DNA of 64,000 nt from Streptomyces ochraceiscleroticus (GTDB lineage Bacteria; Actinomycetota; Actinomycetes; Streptomycetales; Streptomycetaceae), in contig NZ_JOAX01000026.1 in the NCBI RefSeq assembly GCF_000720485.1, positions 151,651 through 215,650 of the forward strand, read 5' to 3'. Within the stretch, counting starts at the first letter, position 1, and each line of letters begins with the position of its first letter. The notes below the pieces were generated by a model, which saw nothing but the letters and a program-made list of their open reading frames with translations, made no database searches and had not been told where the DNA came from. Positions 1-8,621 of this stretch are shown here, in pieces. A program made the position numbers and the translations under genes.

Positions 1-2926
1 GGTCGCCGTTGTAGGCGGGATCGGCGTACGGGGCGGGGGCCGTGCCGTACTGGTCCGCTGCGGTGCCGTAGGGGTCCGGCGCGGTGCCGTACGGATCGGC
101 GGTGTACTGGTCGGCTTCGGGACCGGCGTACTGGTCGGGAGTGGCGTACTGGTCGGGGCCGGCGTACTGGTCGGGGGCGGCGCCACCGTCGGCGTACGTG
201 CCGTCGGCGTACGTGCCGTCCGAGTAGCCGCCGTCGGCGTACGGGCTTGCCGGGTCCGTGTGGCCGTAGGACGGCTCGGCGGCGTGCGGCTCCCCGGCGT
301 ACGCGGCCGGGTCGGCCGGGCCCGCCTGGTGCGGGATGCGGGCGGCCGGCTCGTGCTGGTCCTGCACCTGGTCCGGAGCCTCGGCCCGGTCCTGGCCCTG
401 CGCCTGGCCGTGATGCCGGTCGTGTTCCTGATCGCGGTCGTCGGCGGCGGCCTGGGCGGCCTCGGCACGGGAACGGGCGACCTCCTGCACGGCGTCCAGG
501 ACGCCGCGGTACCCGGAGCAGCGGCAGAGGTTGCCGCACAGGGCCTGGCGGGCCTGCAGCTCGGTGGGGGCGTGGTTGCCTTCCAGGAGGTCGTGCATGG
601 TCATGGCCATGCCCGGTACGCAGAAGCCGCACTGCACCGCGCCGGAGGCGGCGAGCGCGCGCTGCACATCGGAGGGCGCGCCGTCCTTGGCCAGGCCCTC
701 GACCGTACGGACCTCACTGCCGGCCGTGGTCGCGCCGGGCACCAGGCAGGACGCCACGAGGCGGCCGTCGACCTGTACGGAGCAGGCCCCGCACTCGCCC
801 TGGGAGCAGCCGTCCTTGGCCCCCGCGAGGCCGAGCCGCTCGCGCAGCACGTAGAGCAGGGACTCGCCGATCCAGGCGTCCGTGACGGGGCGGTCGACGC
901 CGTTCACGGTGAGGACGTAGGAAGCGCGGGGGTGTTCGAGGTCGGCGTGCGGGGCGGGGTCCACGGGGGCAGCGGCGGGCGCCTCTGCGGACACCTCCCC
1001 CGGCTCGTCGGCCACCTCGGACTTCTTGGGCTCGCCGGGCTGCTCGGGAGCTTCGGGCACGGCGGGGGCGGCGGGCGTGGCGGGCTCGGCGGACGCCTCT
1101 TCCGGCTCCTCGGGGGCGGGGGCCTCGGGGGCGGGCGCCTCCGGCACCGTCGCTTCGGGGGCCGCGGGCACGTCGGCGTCGGCCTCGGCGTCACTGTCTT
1201 CGCTGGTGGCCGCGTCGGTGTCCACGCTCTCGGCGGCGGAATCGGCCTCCTCTGCCGGGGAGTTGGCCTCGACGGGCTCCGCCGGCGCCTCGACCGCGGG
1301 CTCAACCGCAGCCTCGGCGGCGGGTGTTGCCTCCTCGGTGGCCTCCGGTACGTCGCGGTCGGCCGCCTCGGAGACGCCCGCCTCGGCAACCTGCGGCTCT
1401 TCGGCAGCCATCGCTTCCGGCGCCGGCTCGGTCACAGCCTCGGGCGCCGGCTCGGTCACAGCCTCGGGCGCCGGCTCGGTCGCAGCCTCGGGCGCCGGCT
1501 CGGTCGCAGCCTCGGGCACGGACTCGGCCATCGGCTCGGGCGCCGGCTCGGCGGTCTGCGTGGCCTCCGCGCGCTCCTCCTCCGCCTGGGCGGCCTCCGG
1601 GAGCGGCTTCGGGGTGGGCCTCGTGCCGGAGACGAGGGCGTCGGCCAGTGCGATGCCATCGGCGATGCCGCCGCCACCCGGCGTACTGAACAGGCTCTGG
1701 TACGACGGGGGTTGGGTGTTCTGGCCGGGGCTCGGCCACTGCTCGCCCTGAACCGGGGGCACGCCGTGGGGCGTGGGCGCGTGGCCCGTGAAACCCGGGT
1801 GCGAGGCGCGCAGGTCGCCGGGCAGCGGCCACTGCGCGGCGGCACCGGGCGCACCCGGCGCGTCGAGCGTTCCGGGCGCGCCCGACGGCGCCATGCCCTG
1901 CGCGGCGGGATGCGGCCCCACGTGGTACGGACCGACGTGCTGCGGCAGCGTCTCTCCCGCGCCGCCTGCCTCGTCACCGTTCCCGGACGTCCCGTCCGGC
2001 CCGGCCGCCGTGTCCGCCGTTTCCGCCGCGCCGCCGGCCATCGCGCCGAGCCCCGCGTGGAAGTTCCAGTGGCCGGTGGCCTCCGGCGCGTCGGCCGAAG
2101 GCTGCTGGGCCTGGTCGGGCTGATGAGGCTGCTGAGCCTGATCGGCTTCGTACACCGGGTAACCGCCGTGCGGACCCTGGCGATCGTCGCCGACCAAGTA
2201 CTCGCCGGACTCCTCCAGCACCTCGTGACCGGCGGTGGGGATCGTCCACCGGCCCGCGCCGGCCGCACCCGCGACCGGCCACTCCACGGTGTCCGGCCCG
2301 TCGCTGTCCTTGTCCGCGGCACCGCCGTGCCCCGTGGCACCGCCATGGCCCGCAGCGCCACCGTGCTCGGCGCCGCCGTACGGCATCGCCGCCGGCGCGT
2401 CCGCCGCCGGGTCCATGAACGGCATGGTCCACTGGCCGGTCGCCGCGGGGTCCATGCCCGCGCCGGCCGTCGGCGCGGCGTCGTACGGCGAGGCCCCCGC
2501 ACCAGCACCGGCGTCGGCACCCGCGGCCGCGTCACCGGCACCCGGCACCGCGCCCTGGCCCGCCCCCGGGAAGTGGTCCGGCGGGATGTACCCGTGGCCA
2601 GGAGCCGCCAGCGGGTCGGCACCGGCCTCGCCCTCTGGGCCCGCGCCCGCGCCGTACCCGTCGTAACCACCGTGCGCGTCACCGGCGCCACCGGCAGCCG
2701 GCGCACCGTGCGCACCCTGCGCCCCGTAAATGGCCGCGCCGTACGCGCCGGAGGCATAGCCGCCCGCGCCGTAAGCGCCCGACCCGTACGCCCCGTTCAG
2801 GCCGTACGACTCCAGGTCGTCGGGCAGTTGGACGAAGGCCGTGGCCTCCTGGTCGTACTCGCCCTGCGGCAGCGGCTCCCAGCCCTGTCCGTGCTGGGGC
2901 TGACGCGGGGTGTCCCCGTCACTCAT
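1..2926 (-). CDS. 2Fe-2S subunit of a molybdenum hydroxylase (xanthine/CO dehydrogenase family), long disordered arms, partial
   Basis: The gene starts at ATG 2926 and runs off the left edge, so at least 975 residues are seen and the C-terminus is missing. Residues about 670-830 form a CoxS/XdhC-type electron-transfer subunit: a plant-ferredoxin-like domain with Cys707, Cys712 and Cys715 (CxxxxCGxC), then the second 2Fe-2S domain with Cys766/Cys769 (CGFC) and Cys797/Cys801/Cys803 (CGNLCRC). The usual family length is about 160-200 residues. Here about 660 Ala/Pro/Glu/Gly-rich residues precede the domain, including four tandem TEPAPEAV units, and Asp-Gln-Tyr repeats follow it. It lies 85 bp downstream of the FAD subunit gene, so the two probably form one operon, with the molybdopterin subunit expected beyond the edge. 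Electron transfer between molybdenum cofactor and FAD is known for the family; the substrate is unknown. Confidence 0.85.
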   Translation of the reverse strand, partial: MSDGDTPRQPQHGQGWEPLPQGEYDQEATAFVQLPDDLESYGLNGAYGSGAYGAGGYASGAYGAAIYGAQGAHGAPAAGGAGDAHGGYDGYGAGAGPEGEAGADPLAAPGHGYIPPDHFPGAGQGAVPGAGDAAAGADAGAGAGASPYDAAPTAGAGMDPAATGQWTMPFMDPAADAPAAMPYGGAEHGGAAGHGGATGHGGAADKDSDGPDTVEWPVAGAAGAGRWTIPTAGHEVLEESGEYLVGDDRQGPHGGYPVYEADQAQQPHQPDQAQQPSADAPEATGHWNFHAGLGAMAGGAAETADTAAGPDGTSGNGDEAGGAGETLPQHVGPYHVGPHPAAQGMAPSGAPGTLDAPGAPGAAAQWPLPGDLRASHPGFTGHAPTPHGVPPVQGEQWPSPGQNTQPPSYQSLFSTPGGGGIADGIALADALVSGTRPTPKPLPEAAQAEEERAEATQTAEPAPEPMAESVPEAATEPAPEAATEPAPEAVTEPAPEAVTEPAPEAMAAEEPQVAEAGVSEAADRDVPEATEEATPAAEAAVEPAVEAPAEPVEANSPAEEADSAAESVDTDAATSEDSDAEADADVPAAPEATVPEAPAPEAPAPEEPEEASAEPATPAAPAVPEAPEQPGEPKKSEVADEPGEVSAEAPAAAPVDPAPHADLEHPRASYVLTVNGVDRPVTDAWIGESLLYVLRERLGLAGAKDGCSQGECGACSVQVDGRLVASCLVPGATTAGSEVRTVEGLAKDGAPSDVQRALAASGAVQCGFCVPGMAMTMHDLLEGNHAPTELQARQALCGNLCRCSGYRGVLDAVQEVARSRAEAAQAAADDRDQEHDRHHGQAQGQDRAEAPDQVQDQHEPAARIPHQAGPADPAAYAGEPHAAEPSYGHTDPASPYADGGYSDGTYADGTYADGGAAPDQYAGPDQYATPDQYAGPEADQYTADPYGTAPDPYGTAADQYGTAPAPYADPAYNGD
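1421..1516. repeat. four tandem 24-bp coding repeats
   Basis: Four 24-bp units (1421-1444, 1445-1468, 1469-1492, 1493-1516) are identical within pairs and differ at one base between pairs (cac against cgc). They lie in frame inside the 2Fe-2S subunit gene and encode eight-residue Thr-Glu-Pro-Ala-Pro-Glu-Ala-Val/Ala units in its disordered N-terminal arm. Confidence 0.9.
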
Positions 2927-3011
2927 GCGCCGGCCTCGCTTCGCTCGGCTCGCTCGGCGGGCGCGCATCCCGCACGCGCGCGCCTCTTGTCGATTCGCTC
3001 GCTGCGCTCAC

Positions 3012-3908
3012 TCACGAGAGCGCCCTCCCAAGTGCTCGGCGCGCCAGTGCCGCCACCGTACGGCGCAGGTGCAGGGCGGCCGGGGGCAGGGTGGCCGCCT
3101 CCGTACCGTCCTCCGGAGGCGCGGGATCCGGGATGCAGGCGGCCGCCACGTAGTCCCCGAAGGCGGTCAGCGCTTCGGGGGCCAGGCCGCGGTCGTTGTC
3201 CCAGTCGATGAGCGAGGCCACCCACTGCTCGGCGTCCAGCGGGCGCAGCGGCATCATCGCGACCGCGCCGACCGCGCAGCGCACGCCCCGGCGTGCGGGA
3301 TCGAGCACCAGCGCGACGGATGCGGCCGCGCGCCCCGGTCCCGTCCGCCCGGTGGCCTTGAGGAACGTCTGCGGCGCGTGCAGTAGCGGCACCCGCACGA
3401 ATCCGACGATCTCGCCGGGGCGCAGCATCTCCATGCCCGCGAGCAGGTGGCTGACCGGGACCTCGCGGCGGGCGCCGCCCGGGCCCGCGATGATCACGGT
3501 GGCTTCGAGGGCCGCCAGTACCGGCAGGGTGTCGCCGGTCGGCGCGGCCGTGACGATGTTGCCGCCGAGCGTCCCGGCGTTGCGGATCTGCGGGGGTCCG
3601 GCGGCGCGGGCGGCCGCGGCGAGGCCCGGGATCAGGGCCGCGAAGTCGGGGCGGCCCATGCGGGCGAGGGTGAGGCCGGCGCCGAGCAGCGCGTGGCCGT
3701 CCTGGTACTGCCAGCCGCGGATCTCGCTGATGCGGTTCAGACCGACCAGCGCCGCCGGGCGCAGTAGCCCGGCGTTGACGGCGGCCATCAGATCGGTGCC
3801 ACCGGCCACAGGCACGGCGGCGGGCATGGCGGCCAGCGCCGCCACGGCCTCGTCGAGCGAGGCCGGCAACGTCACGGAATGCGACGCCTGCGGTGCGTGC
3901 GTGGTCAA
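3012..3908 (-). CDS. FAD-binding subunit M of a molybdenum hydroxylase (CoxM/XdhB-like)
   Basis: 298 residues from a TTG start at 3908, chosen because the family similarity begins there (TTHAPQ...) and a G-rich stretch precedes it; an upstream ATG at 3998 would add 30 unrelated residues. It carries the FAD-binding signatures of the molybdopterin dehydrogenase family: AGGTD near residue 35 and the RNAGTLGGN loop near residue 110, followed by the C-terminal CO dehydrogenase flavoprotein domain. In this family the FAD subunit passes electrons from the 2Fe-2S subunit to NAD or another acceptor. The 2Fe-2S subunit gene follows after 85 bp. The Arg-Arg-rich C-terminus is ordinary. The substrate cannot be told without the missing large subunit. 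Confidence 0.88.
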   Translation of the reverse strand: MTTHAPQASHSVTLPASLDEAVAALAAMPAAVPVAGGTDLMAAVNAGLLRPAALVGLNRISEIRGWQYQDGHALLGAGLTLARMGRPDFAALIPGLAAAARAAGPPQIRNAGTLGGNIVTAAPTGDTLPVLAALEATVIIAGPGGARREVPVSHLLAGMEMLRPGEIVGFVRVPLLHAPQTFLKATGRTGPGRAAASVALVLDPARRGVRCAVGAVAMMPLRPLDAEQWVASLIDWDNDRGLAPEALTAFGDYVAAACIPDPAPPEDGTEAATLPPAALHLRRTVAALARRALGRALS

Positions 3909-4570
3909 CCCAGCTGCCCCTTCCCCGGTGTCCCGGCTGTGCTGTTCCGCCTCGCCGTACGGTACGTGCTCACAGCCCGGACGTGGCAACTCTGGCACAT
4001 CTTCGCAGGCCCGCGACGCGAGGGTCCATGAAGGCAGCTTCCGTCACCGACCTGCGGGTTGGCGCTGGTTGGTCCTGGCACGTCCCGGACCTCCGAAGAG
4101 AGCGTATTGCCACCTTTCTCAAGCACTGTGCGTTACCGCACGTACCGCACGCGCCGTGCGCTTGACGCCACTTGACGCCTTATGGCTGCCCGCAGGCAGG
4201 CCCTGTGCGGGTGTTCGACATTCCGGACCGGCGTACCGGATCGGCATGCCCGCGCCACGACGTGGGTACACGGTGCCAGGGTCCTGGCCGCACCGCGCCC
4301 GCCTTTCGGGGGGCTCACACGTTTGGGGGCGATCCGTCGATCGGGCGTCCGAGGCGCCGCCGCCGGGCCTCCGAAGGGCCGCCGCGCGCCGACCTCCGGT
4401 AACTCCTGGCTGCGCAGGCACGGTTACCCGCAGCAGCGGCAGGCCGCCGGGACCGGCCGCCCGACACGCCACCGGCGGACCACAATCAGCCGCACGGCAC
4501 CCCTGCAGGGCTATCCATAAGGCGAGATGTCCGTCTCACCCGACTTTCAGCCCATCGTAAGGAATCCGCC
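3909..4570. other. intergenic region, divergent promoters expected
   Basis: 662 bp between the divergent FAD-subunit gene and the secreted inhibitor gene. Short open frames exist on both strands but none has a good ribosome binding site, recognisable domain or convincing codon use. It must hold both promoters; no consensus -35/-10 pair could be assigned with confidence. A short direct repeat (cttgacgcc, twice) lies near 4160-4180. Confidence 0.5.
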
Positions 4571-5005
4571 ATGCGCAAGAGACGCGTCCGCGCCGCCCTG
4601 CTCTCCGTCGCCGCCCTCGGCCTGCTGCCCCTCTCGGCAGCCGCGGCGCCGGCCGCCGCCGCACCCCAGCGAGTACCGGCCGGCGAGGCGAGCATCGTCA
4701 TCCACCAGGGCACGAGCACCGGCGGCAAGGTGATCGCCGCCGCGAATCTGCACTGCTACCCCACCGGGGGCAGCCACCCGCGGCCCTACTCGGCCTGCCG
4801 GGCCCTGACCCGGGCGAACGGCGACTTCCGGGCGCTCGAGTCGGTCCGCCGTCCCTGCCCGATGATCTACCGGCCGGTGACGGTCGTCGCGAAGAGCATC
4901 TGGCGGGGCAGCGCCTCGTTCGTCGTGCGCGGCTACTCGAACCTGTGCGAGGCCGGCGCCGACAGCGGCGGCGTCTTCGACCTCAGCAGGCGCGCGAACG
5001 GCTGA
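4571..5005 (+). CDS. secreted SSI-family (Streptomyces subtilisin inhibitor) protease inhibitor-like protein
   Basis: 144 residues with a Sec signal peptide (MRKRR, then a hydrophobic Ala/Leu stretch ending near AAAAPAAA). The mature part keeps the four cysteines that form two disulfides in SSI (CYP, SAC, Cys96, NLC) and the typical GGVF near the C-terminus. By alignment to SSI (reactive bond Met-Val in CPMVY) the reactive bond here is Met98-Ile99 in CPMIY. A methionine at P1 suits inhibition of subtilisin-like or chymotrypsin-like serine proteases. Length matches the family (about 110 mature residues). Ribosome binding site aaggaa precedes the ATG. Inhibitory activity is inferred, not shown. 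Confidence 0.85.
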   Translation: MRKRRVRAALLSVAALGLLPLSAAAAPAAAAPQRVPAGEASIVIHQGTSTGGKVIAAANLHCYPTGGSHPRPYSACRALTRANGDFRALESVRRPCPMIYRPVTVVAKSIWRGSASFVVRGYSNLCEAGADSGGVFDLSRRANG

Positions 5006-5071
5006 CGCGAAGCCCGACGCGCGTACGACTGGCGCGGGGCCCGGCGCACGTACGGCTGATGCGAAAAGCAC

Positions 5072-5110
5072 GACGCCCGGCCCTCCCCCCTGGGGAGCGA
5101 GCCGGGCGTC
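5072..5110. terminator. hairpin terminator between convergent genes
   Basis: A 10-bp perfect stem (5072-5081, gacgcccggc, with 5101-5110) whose loop holds a smaller C/G hairpin. It lies between the ends of the inhibitor gene (5005) and the DUF3039 gene (5137) and could serve both strands. Confidence 0.7.
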
Positions 5111-5136
5111 GCCGTGCGGAGGACCGGAGCCGGGGC

Positions 5137-5439
5137 CTACTTCTTGCCGCCGCCCTTGCCGTCCTTGCCGCCCTTGTCCTTGTCGCCACCGGCGCCCATG
5201 GACTCGTAGATCTCCTTGCACATGGGGCAGACCGGGTACTTCTTCGGGTCTCGGCCGGGAACCCAGACCTTGCCGCAGAGCGCGACGACGGGCGTGCCGT
5301 CCAGCGCGCTCGCCATGATCTTGTCCTTCTGGACGTAATGGGCGAAGCGCTCGTGGTCACCGTCGCCGTTCGACACCTGCGGCGTCGGCTCCACGAGGGT
5401 GCCTGTACCTGCCCCGCGCTCGGGCTCAAGAGTGCTCAT
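5137..5439 (-). CDS. DUF3039 domain protein
   Basis: 100 residues from ATG 5439 (MSTLEPERG); an in-frame ATG nine bases upstream is a weaker alternative. The middle matches the actinobacterial DUF3039 family: an HYV.KDKI segment, ALCGKVWVP, and a CPMCKE pair that with the earlier cysteine suggests a small zinc site. The C-terminus is a Gly/Lys tail. No function is known for the family; it is often found near YqgE-like genes in streptomycetes. It lies 75 bp downstream of yqgE on the same strand. Confidence 0.8.
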   Translation of the reverse strand: MSTLEPERGAGTGTLVEPTPQVSNGDGDHERFAHYVQKDKIMASALDGTPVVALCGKVWVPGRDPKKYPVCPMCKEIYESMGAGGDKDKGGKDGKGGGKK

Positions 5440-5514
5440 AACTGCCAAGGGTACTCACGCGCGCGCCGAACCGGGCGCCGCGGCCCGCCCGGACCCCCGC
5501 CGGAGCCCGCGGCC

Positions 5515-6141
5515 TCAGTTCAGCGAGGGATCATCCGGATACGTCGCCACCATCGCCAGTTCGTTGCGCTGGCGGCGCAGGACCGCGCGCCAAAGACGCT
5601 CGGGGGACGGGGAGGAGACGTCGCCCGGCTCGGATTCGACGACGTACCAGGCGCCTTCGACCAGCTCCTCCTCGAGCTGGCCCGGGCCCCAGCCCGCATA
5701 CCCGGCGAAGATGCGCAGCGAGCCGAGCTCGGCGGAGAGCAGCTCGGGCGGGGCCTCCAGGTCGACCAGGCCGATCGCGCCGTGGACGCGGCGCCAGCCC
5801 AGGGGGCCGTCGCCGTCCGTGTCGGCCCCCTCGGCCCCGTCGCCGTCCGCCACCGGCGCTCCGGCGTGCTCACCCGCCTCGCCCGGGACCACCGCGACGC
5901 CGAGCGCGGAGTCCAGCGAGACCGGGCCGCCCTGGAAGACCACGCCCGGCTCGCCGGCCAGCTCGGCCCAGGGCTGGAGGATGTCCGCCACGCCGACGGG
6001 CGTGGGACGGTTCAGTACGACGCCGAGCGAGCCCTCCTCGTCGTGGTCGAGGAGCAGCACCACGGCCCGGTCGAAGTTCGGGTCGGCGAGCGCCGGCGTG
6101 GCGACGAGCAGCCGGCCGGTGAGCGAGGACACCTCGGTCAT
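5515..6141 (-). CDS. YqgE/AlgH family protein
   Basis: 208 residues from ATG 6141 (MTEVSSLTG); a longer in-frame start at 6258 adds sequence not typical of the family. It carries the family hallmarks: LTGRLLVATP at the N-terminus, NFDRAVVLLLDH, GVVLNRPT, VFQGGPV, and IFAGYAGWGPGQLEEE towards the C-terminus. The middle carries an acidic insertion (residues about 100-120, DGDGAEGADTDGDG) that looks lineage-specific. Function is unresolved; AlgH was named as a transcriptional regulator in Pseudomonas but the structure does not show a DNA-binding fold. Divergent from murA. Confidence 0.88.
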   Translation of the reverse strand: MTEVSSLTGRLLVATPALADPNFDRAVVLLLDHDEEGSLGVVLNRPTPVGVADILQPWAELAGEPGVVFQGGPVSLDSALGVAVVPGEAGEHAGAPVADGDGAEGADTDGDGPLGWRRVHGAIGLVDLEAPPELLSAELGSLRIFAGYAGWGPGQLEEELVEGAWYVVESEPGDVSSPSPERLWRAVLRRQRNELAMVATYPDDPSLN

Positions 6142-6402
6142 GGCGACATGATCCCGCACTTCGGGCCGGCGCGGGGCGCCAATGGCCGCACCGGTATGCA
6201 CGCACTCCGGCCGGACGGGACGCAGTACGACCCACCCGGCATCCGGGCCCTCTCTCACATCACGGTGCGTTCCGCCCGATAAACCGTACGTGTTGTGACA
6301 AAGCTATTACACGCACCAGGGCCGCTCGACCCTACGGACTACCCCTGCACCGCCCTTACCATTTCAGCTTGGTCCCTGTCCGTCTCCAGGAACGCGAGAT
6401 CC

Positions 6403-7740
6403 ATGACCGACGACGTTTTGCTTGTCCACGGCGGCACACCGCTGGAGGGCGAGATCAAGGTCCGCGGCGCGAAGAACCTCGTGCCCAAGGCCATGGTCGC
6501 CGCGCTGCTCGGCAGTGAGCCGAGCCGGCTGCGCAATGTGCCCGACATCCGCGACGTGCGCGTCGTGCGCGGGCTGCTGCAGCTGCACGGCGTGACCGTA
6601 CGCCCGGGCGATGAGTCCGGGGAACTGATCCTCGACCCGTCGCACGTGGAGAGCGCCAACGTCGCGGACATCGACGCGCACGCGGGGTCCTCGCGGATCC
6701 CGATCCTCTTCTGCGGCCCGCTGCTGCACCGCCTCGGTCACGCCTTCATCCCGGGCCTGGGCGGCTGCGACATCGGCGGCCGGCCGGTCGACTTCCACTT
6801 CGACGTGCTGCGCCAGTTCGGCGCGGTCATCGAGAAGCGGGCCGACGGCCAGTACCTGGAGGCCCCGCAGCGACTGCGCGGCACCAAGATCCGGCTGCCG
6901 TACCCGTCCGTCGGCTCGACCGAGCAGGTGCTGCTGACCGCCGTCCTGGCGGAGGGCGTCACCGAGCTGTCGAACGCCGCCGTGGAGCCCGAGATCGAGG
7001 ACCTCATCTGCGTGCTGCAGAAGATGGGCGCGATCATCTCCATGGACACCGACCGGACCATCCGGATCACCGGTGTCGACAAGCTCGGCGGCTACAACCA
7101 CCGCGCGCTCCCGGACCGCCTGGAGGCGGCCTCCTGGGCGTCCGCGGCGCTGGCCACCGAGGGCAGCGTGTACGTACGCGGCGCCTCGCAGCGCGAGATG
7201 ATGACCTTCCTGAACACCTACCGCCGGGTCGGTGGCGCGTTCGAGGTCGACGACGACGGCATCCGCTTCTGGCACCCGGGCGGCCCGCTGAACGCCATCG
7301 CCCTGGAGACCGACGTGCACCCCGGTTTCCAGACCGACTGGCAGCAGCCCCTGGTGGTCGCGCTGACCCAGGCGTCCGGCCTGTCGATCGTCCACGAGAC
7401 GGTCTACGAGTCGCGCCTCGGCTTCACCTCCGCGCTGAACCAGATGGGCGCGCACATCCAGCTCTACCGTGAGTGCCTGGGCGGCTCGGCCTGCCGTTTC
7501 GGCCAGCGCAACTTCCTGCACTCGGCGGTCGTCAGCGGCCCCACCAGGCTGCAGGGCGCCGACCTGGTCATCCCCGACCTGCGCGGCGGCTTCTCGTACC
7601 TGATCGCGGCGCTGGCGGCGCAGGGCACCTCCCGCGTCCACGGCATCGACCTGATCAACCGCGGCTACGAGAACTTCATGGACAAGCTCGTGGAGCTCGG
7701 CGCAAAGGTCGAACTGCCGAACGGCGCACTCAAGAGCTGA
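6403..7740 (+). CDS. murA: UDP-N-acetylglucosamine 1-carboxyvinyltransferase (MurA)
   Basis: 445 residues from ATG 6403 (MTDDVLLVHGG). It transfers enolpyruvate from phosphoenolpyruvate to UDP-GlcNAc, the first committed step of peptidoglycan synthesis in the cytoplasm. Seen: the EPSP-synthase-like two-domain pattern, GAKNLVPKAMVAALL near residue 20 and the catalytic loop GGCDIGGRPVD, with Cys122 at the position of the PEP-adduct cysteine. The presence of Cys rather than Asp predicts fosfomycin sensitivity of this enzyme. The length fits MurA. It faces hup convergently; a strong hairpin follows it. The upstream in-frame ATG (6403 is preferred over 6295) adds a non-homologous leader. Streptomycetes usually have a second murA elsewhere. 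Confidence 0.95.
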   Translation: MTDDVLLVHGGTPLEGEIKVRGAKNLVPKAMVAALLGSEPSRLRNVPDIRDVRVVRGLLQLHGVTVRPGDESGELILDPSHVESANVADIDAHAGSSRIPILFCGPLLHRLGHAFIPGLGGCDIGGRPVDFHFDVLRQFGAVIEKRADGQYLEAPQRLRGTKIRLPYPSVGSTEQVLLTAVLAEGVTELSNAAVEPEIEDLICVLQKMGAIISMDTDRTIRITGVDKLGGYNHRALPDRLEAASWASAALATEGSVYVRGASQREMMTFLNTYRRVGGAFEVDDDGIRFWHPGGPLNAIALETDVHPGFQTDWQQPLVVALTQASGLSIVHETVYESRLGFTSALNQMGAHIQLYRECLGGSACRFGQRNFLHSAVVSGPTRLQGADLVIPDLRGGFSYLIAALAAQGTSRVHGIDLINRGYENFMDKLVELGAKVELPNGALKS

Positions 7741-7800
7741 CGCTGAACGGCTGACCGTGTGGGGCCGGTGAGCGGCTCAGCAACGGCTGAAGCGCCTGAT

Positions 7801-7842
7801 GCCGAAGGGCGGGCACCCTGGCCGGGGTGCCCGCCCTTCGGC
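7801..7842 (+). terminator. strong hairpin terminator after murA
   Basis: A perfect 18-bp stem (7801-7818 with 7825-7842, gccgaagggcgggcaccc) and a 6-base loop, 60 bp after the murA stop codon. No T run follows, as is common in streptomycetes. Confidence 0.85.
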
Positions 7843-7922
7843 GTTCTCAGGGCCGTACACGGGCCCTGCCGCGGTACGTACCAGCGCTCGGCACACCTCG
7901 CGACGGCCCGTACACATGCGAA

Positions 7923-7951
7923 AGGCAGCCATCCGGCCGGGATGGCTGCCT
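7923..7951 (-). terminator. hairpin terminator after hup
   Basis: A perfect 12-bp stem (aggcagccatcc, 7923-7934, with 7940-7951) and 5-base loop, 50 bp beyond the hup stop codon; on the minus strand the stem is followed by TTTCG. Confidence 0.8.
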
Positions 7952-8000
7952 CTCCTGGGATGCGGCCCGTGCTCCGTCGTCCCGGGAGCACGGTGCCGGA

Positions 8001-8282
8001 TCACTTGCCCTTGGCGGCTTCCTTGAGCTTGGAGCCCGCGGAGACCTTCACGCTGTAGCCGGCCGGGATCTGGATGGGGTCGCCGGTCTGCGGGTTGCGC
8101 GCGGTGCGAGCGGCACGGTGGGTGCGCTCGAAGGTGAGGAAGCCGGGGATGGTGACCTTCTCGTCGCCCTTGGCAACGATCTCACCGACGGTCTCGGCGA
8201 GCGCGGCCAGAACGGCGTCGGCGTCCTTGCGGGTCACCTCGGCACGGTCGGCCAGAGCGGCCACCAGCTCACTGCGGTTCAT
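8001..8282 (-). CDS. hup: HU family DNA-binding protein
   Basis: 93 residues, the usual length of a single-domain HU without the Lys-rich tail of the second streptomycete HU. It shows the N-terminal helix pair (MNRSELVAALADRA), the dimerisation core GFLTFERTHRAARTARNPQTG and the DNA-clasping beta arm with the conserved ARTARNPQTGDPI and Pro in IQIPAG. HU dimers bend and compact chromosomal DNA. The ATG at 8282 is preceded by gggag at a good distance. S. coelicolor HupA (SCO2950, from memory) has the same neighbours, murA and the malic enzyme gene. Confidence 0.95.
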   Translation of the reverse strand: MNRSELVAALADRAEVTRKDADAVLAALAETVGEIVAKGDEKVTIPGFLTFERTHRAARTARNPQTGDPIQIPAGYSVKVSAGSKLKEAAKGK

Positions 8283-8621
8283 GTATTACTCCCGTGTTCT
8301 TCTTGCCAATGGGCGTGCCACGCGGCGGAGCCGCATCAGGCACAGCGAAGCCGATGCTGCCAGGGCCCTCGGACAGTCCCCGGACCCGGGTCTGTGGTTC
8401 AGACCCTCGCGCCCGGTAACGCATCCTGCCCCCACCTGCGGCGGTAAAGCCAATCCGGCGCCCTGGAGGGTCACACGAAGAGCGCCATCGCTCCGAAAAG
8501 GTGACGCTACGGTGACGCTCCGCACCATGCTCGGGCCCGACTCACCGAGTGGCGGCCAGCAATGCGCTGACCGCCACCCTATGGGGGCCCTGAGGGCCCG
8601 GTGTCATGCGACGCGCCGTAC
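8283..8621. other. intergenic region upstream of hup
   Basis: 339 bp between the hup start and the end of the malic enzyme gene, both on the minus strand. It holds the hup promoter and probably the malic enzyme terminator (a short gggccc-tga-gggccc hairpin near 8586-8600). A 9-bp direct repeat ggtgacgct occurs at 8500-8508 and 8511-8519, 11 bp apart. No open frame here looks coding. Confidence 0.5.

Noticed and set aside
260..3211. A 983-residue open frame on the plus strand
   Set aside because: It is antisense to the 2Fe-2S subunit gene, whose frame has the conserved cysteines; Gly/Arg/Leu-rich shadow of G+C-rich coding DNA.
3912..4565. Small open frames on both strands in the first long intergenic region
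   Set aside because: No ribosome sites, domains, or consistent codon use.
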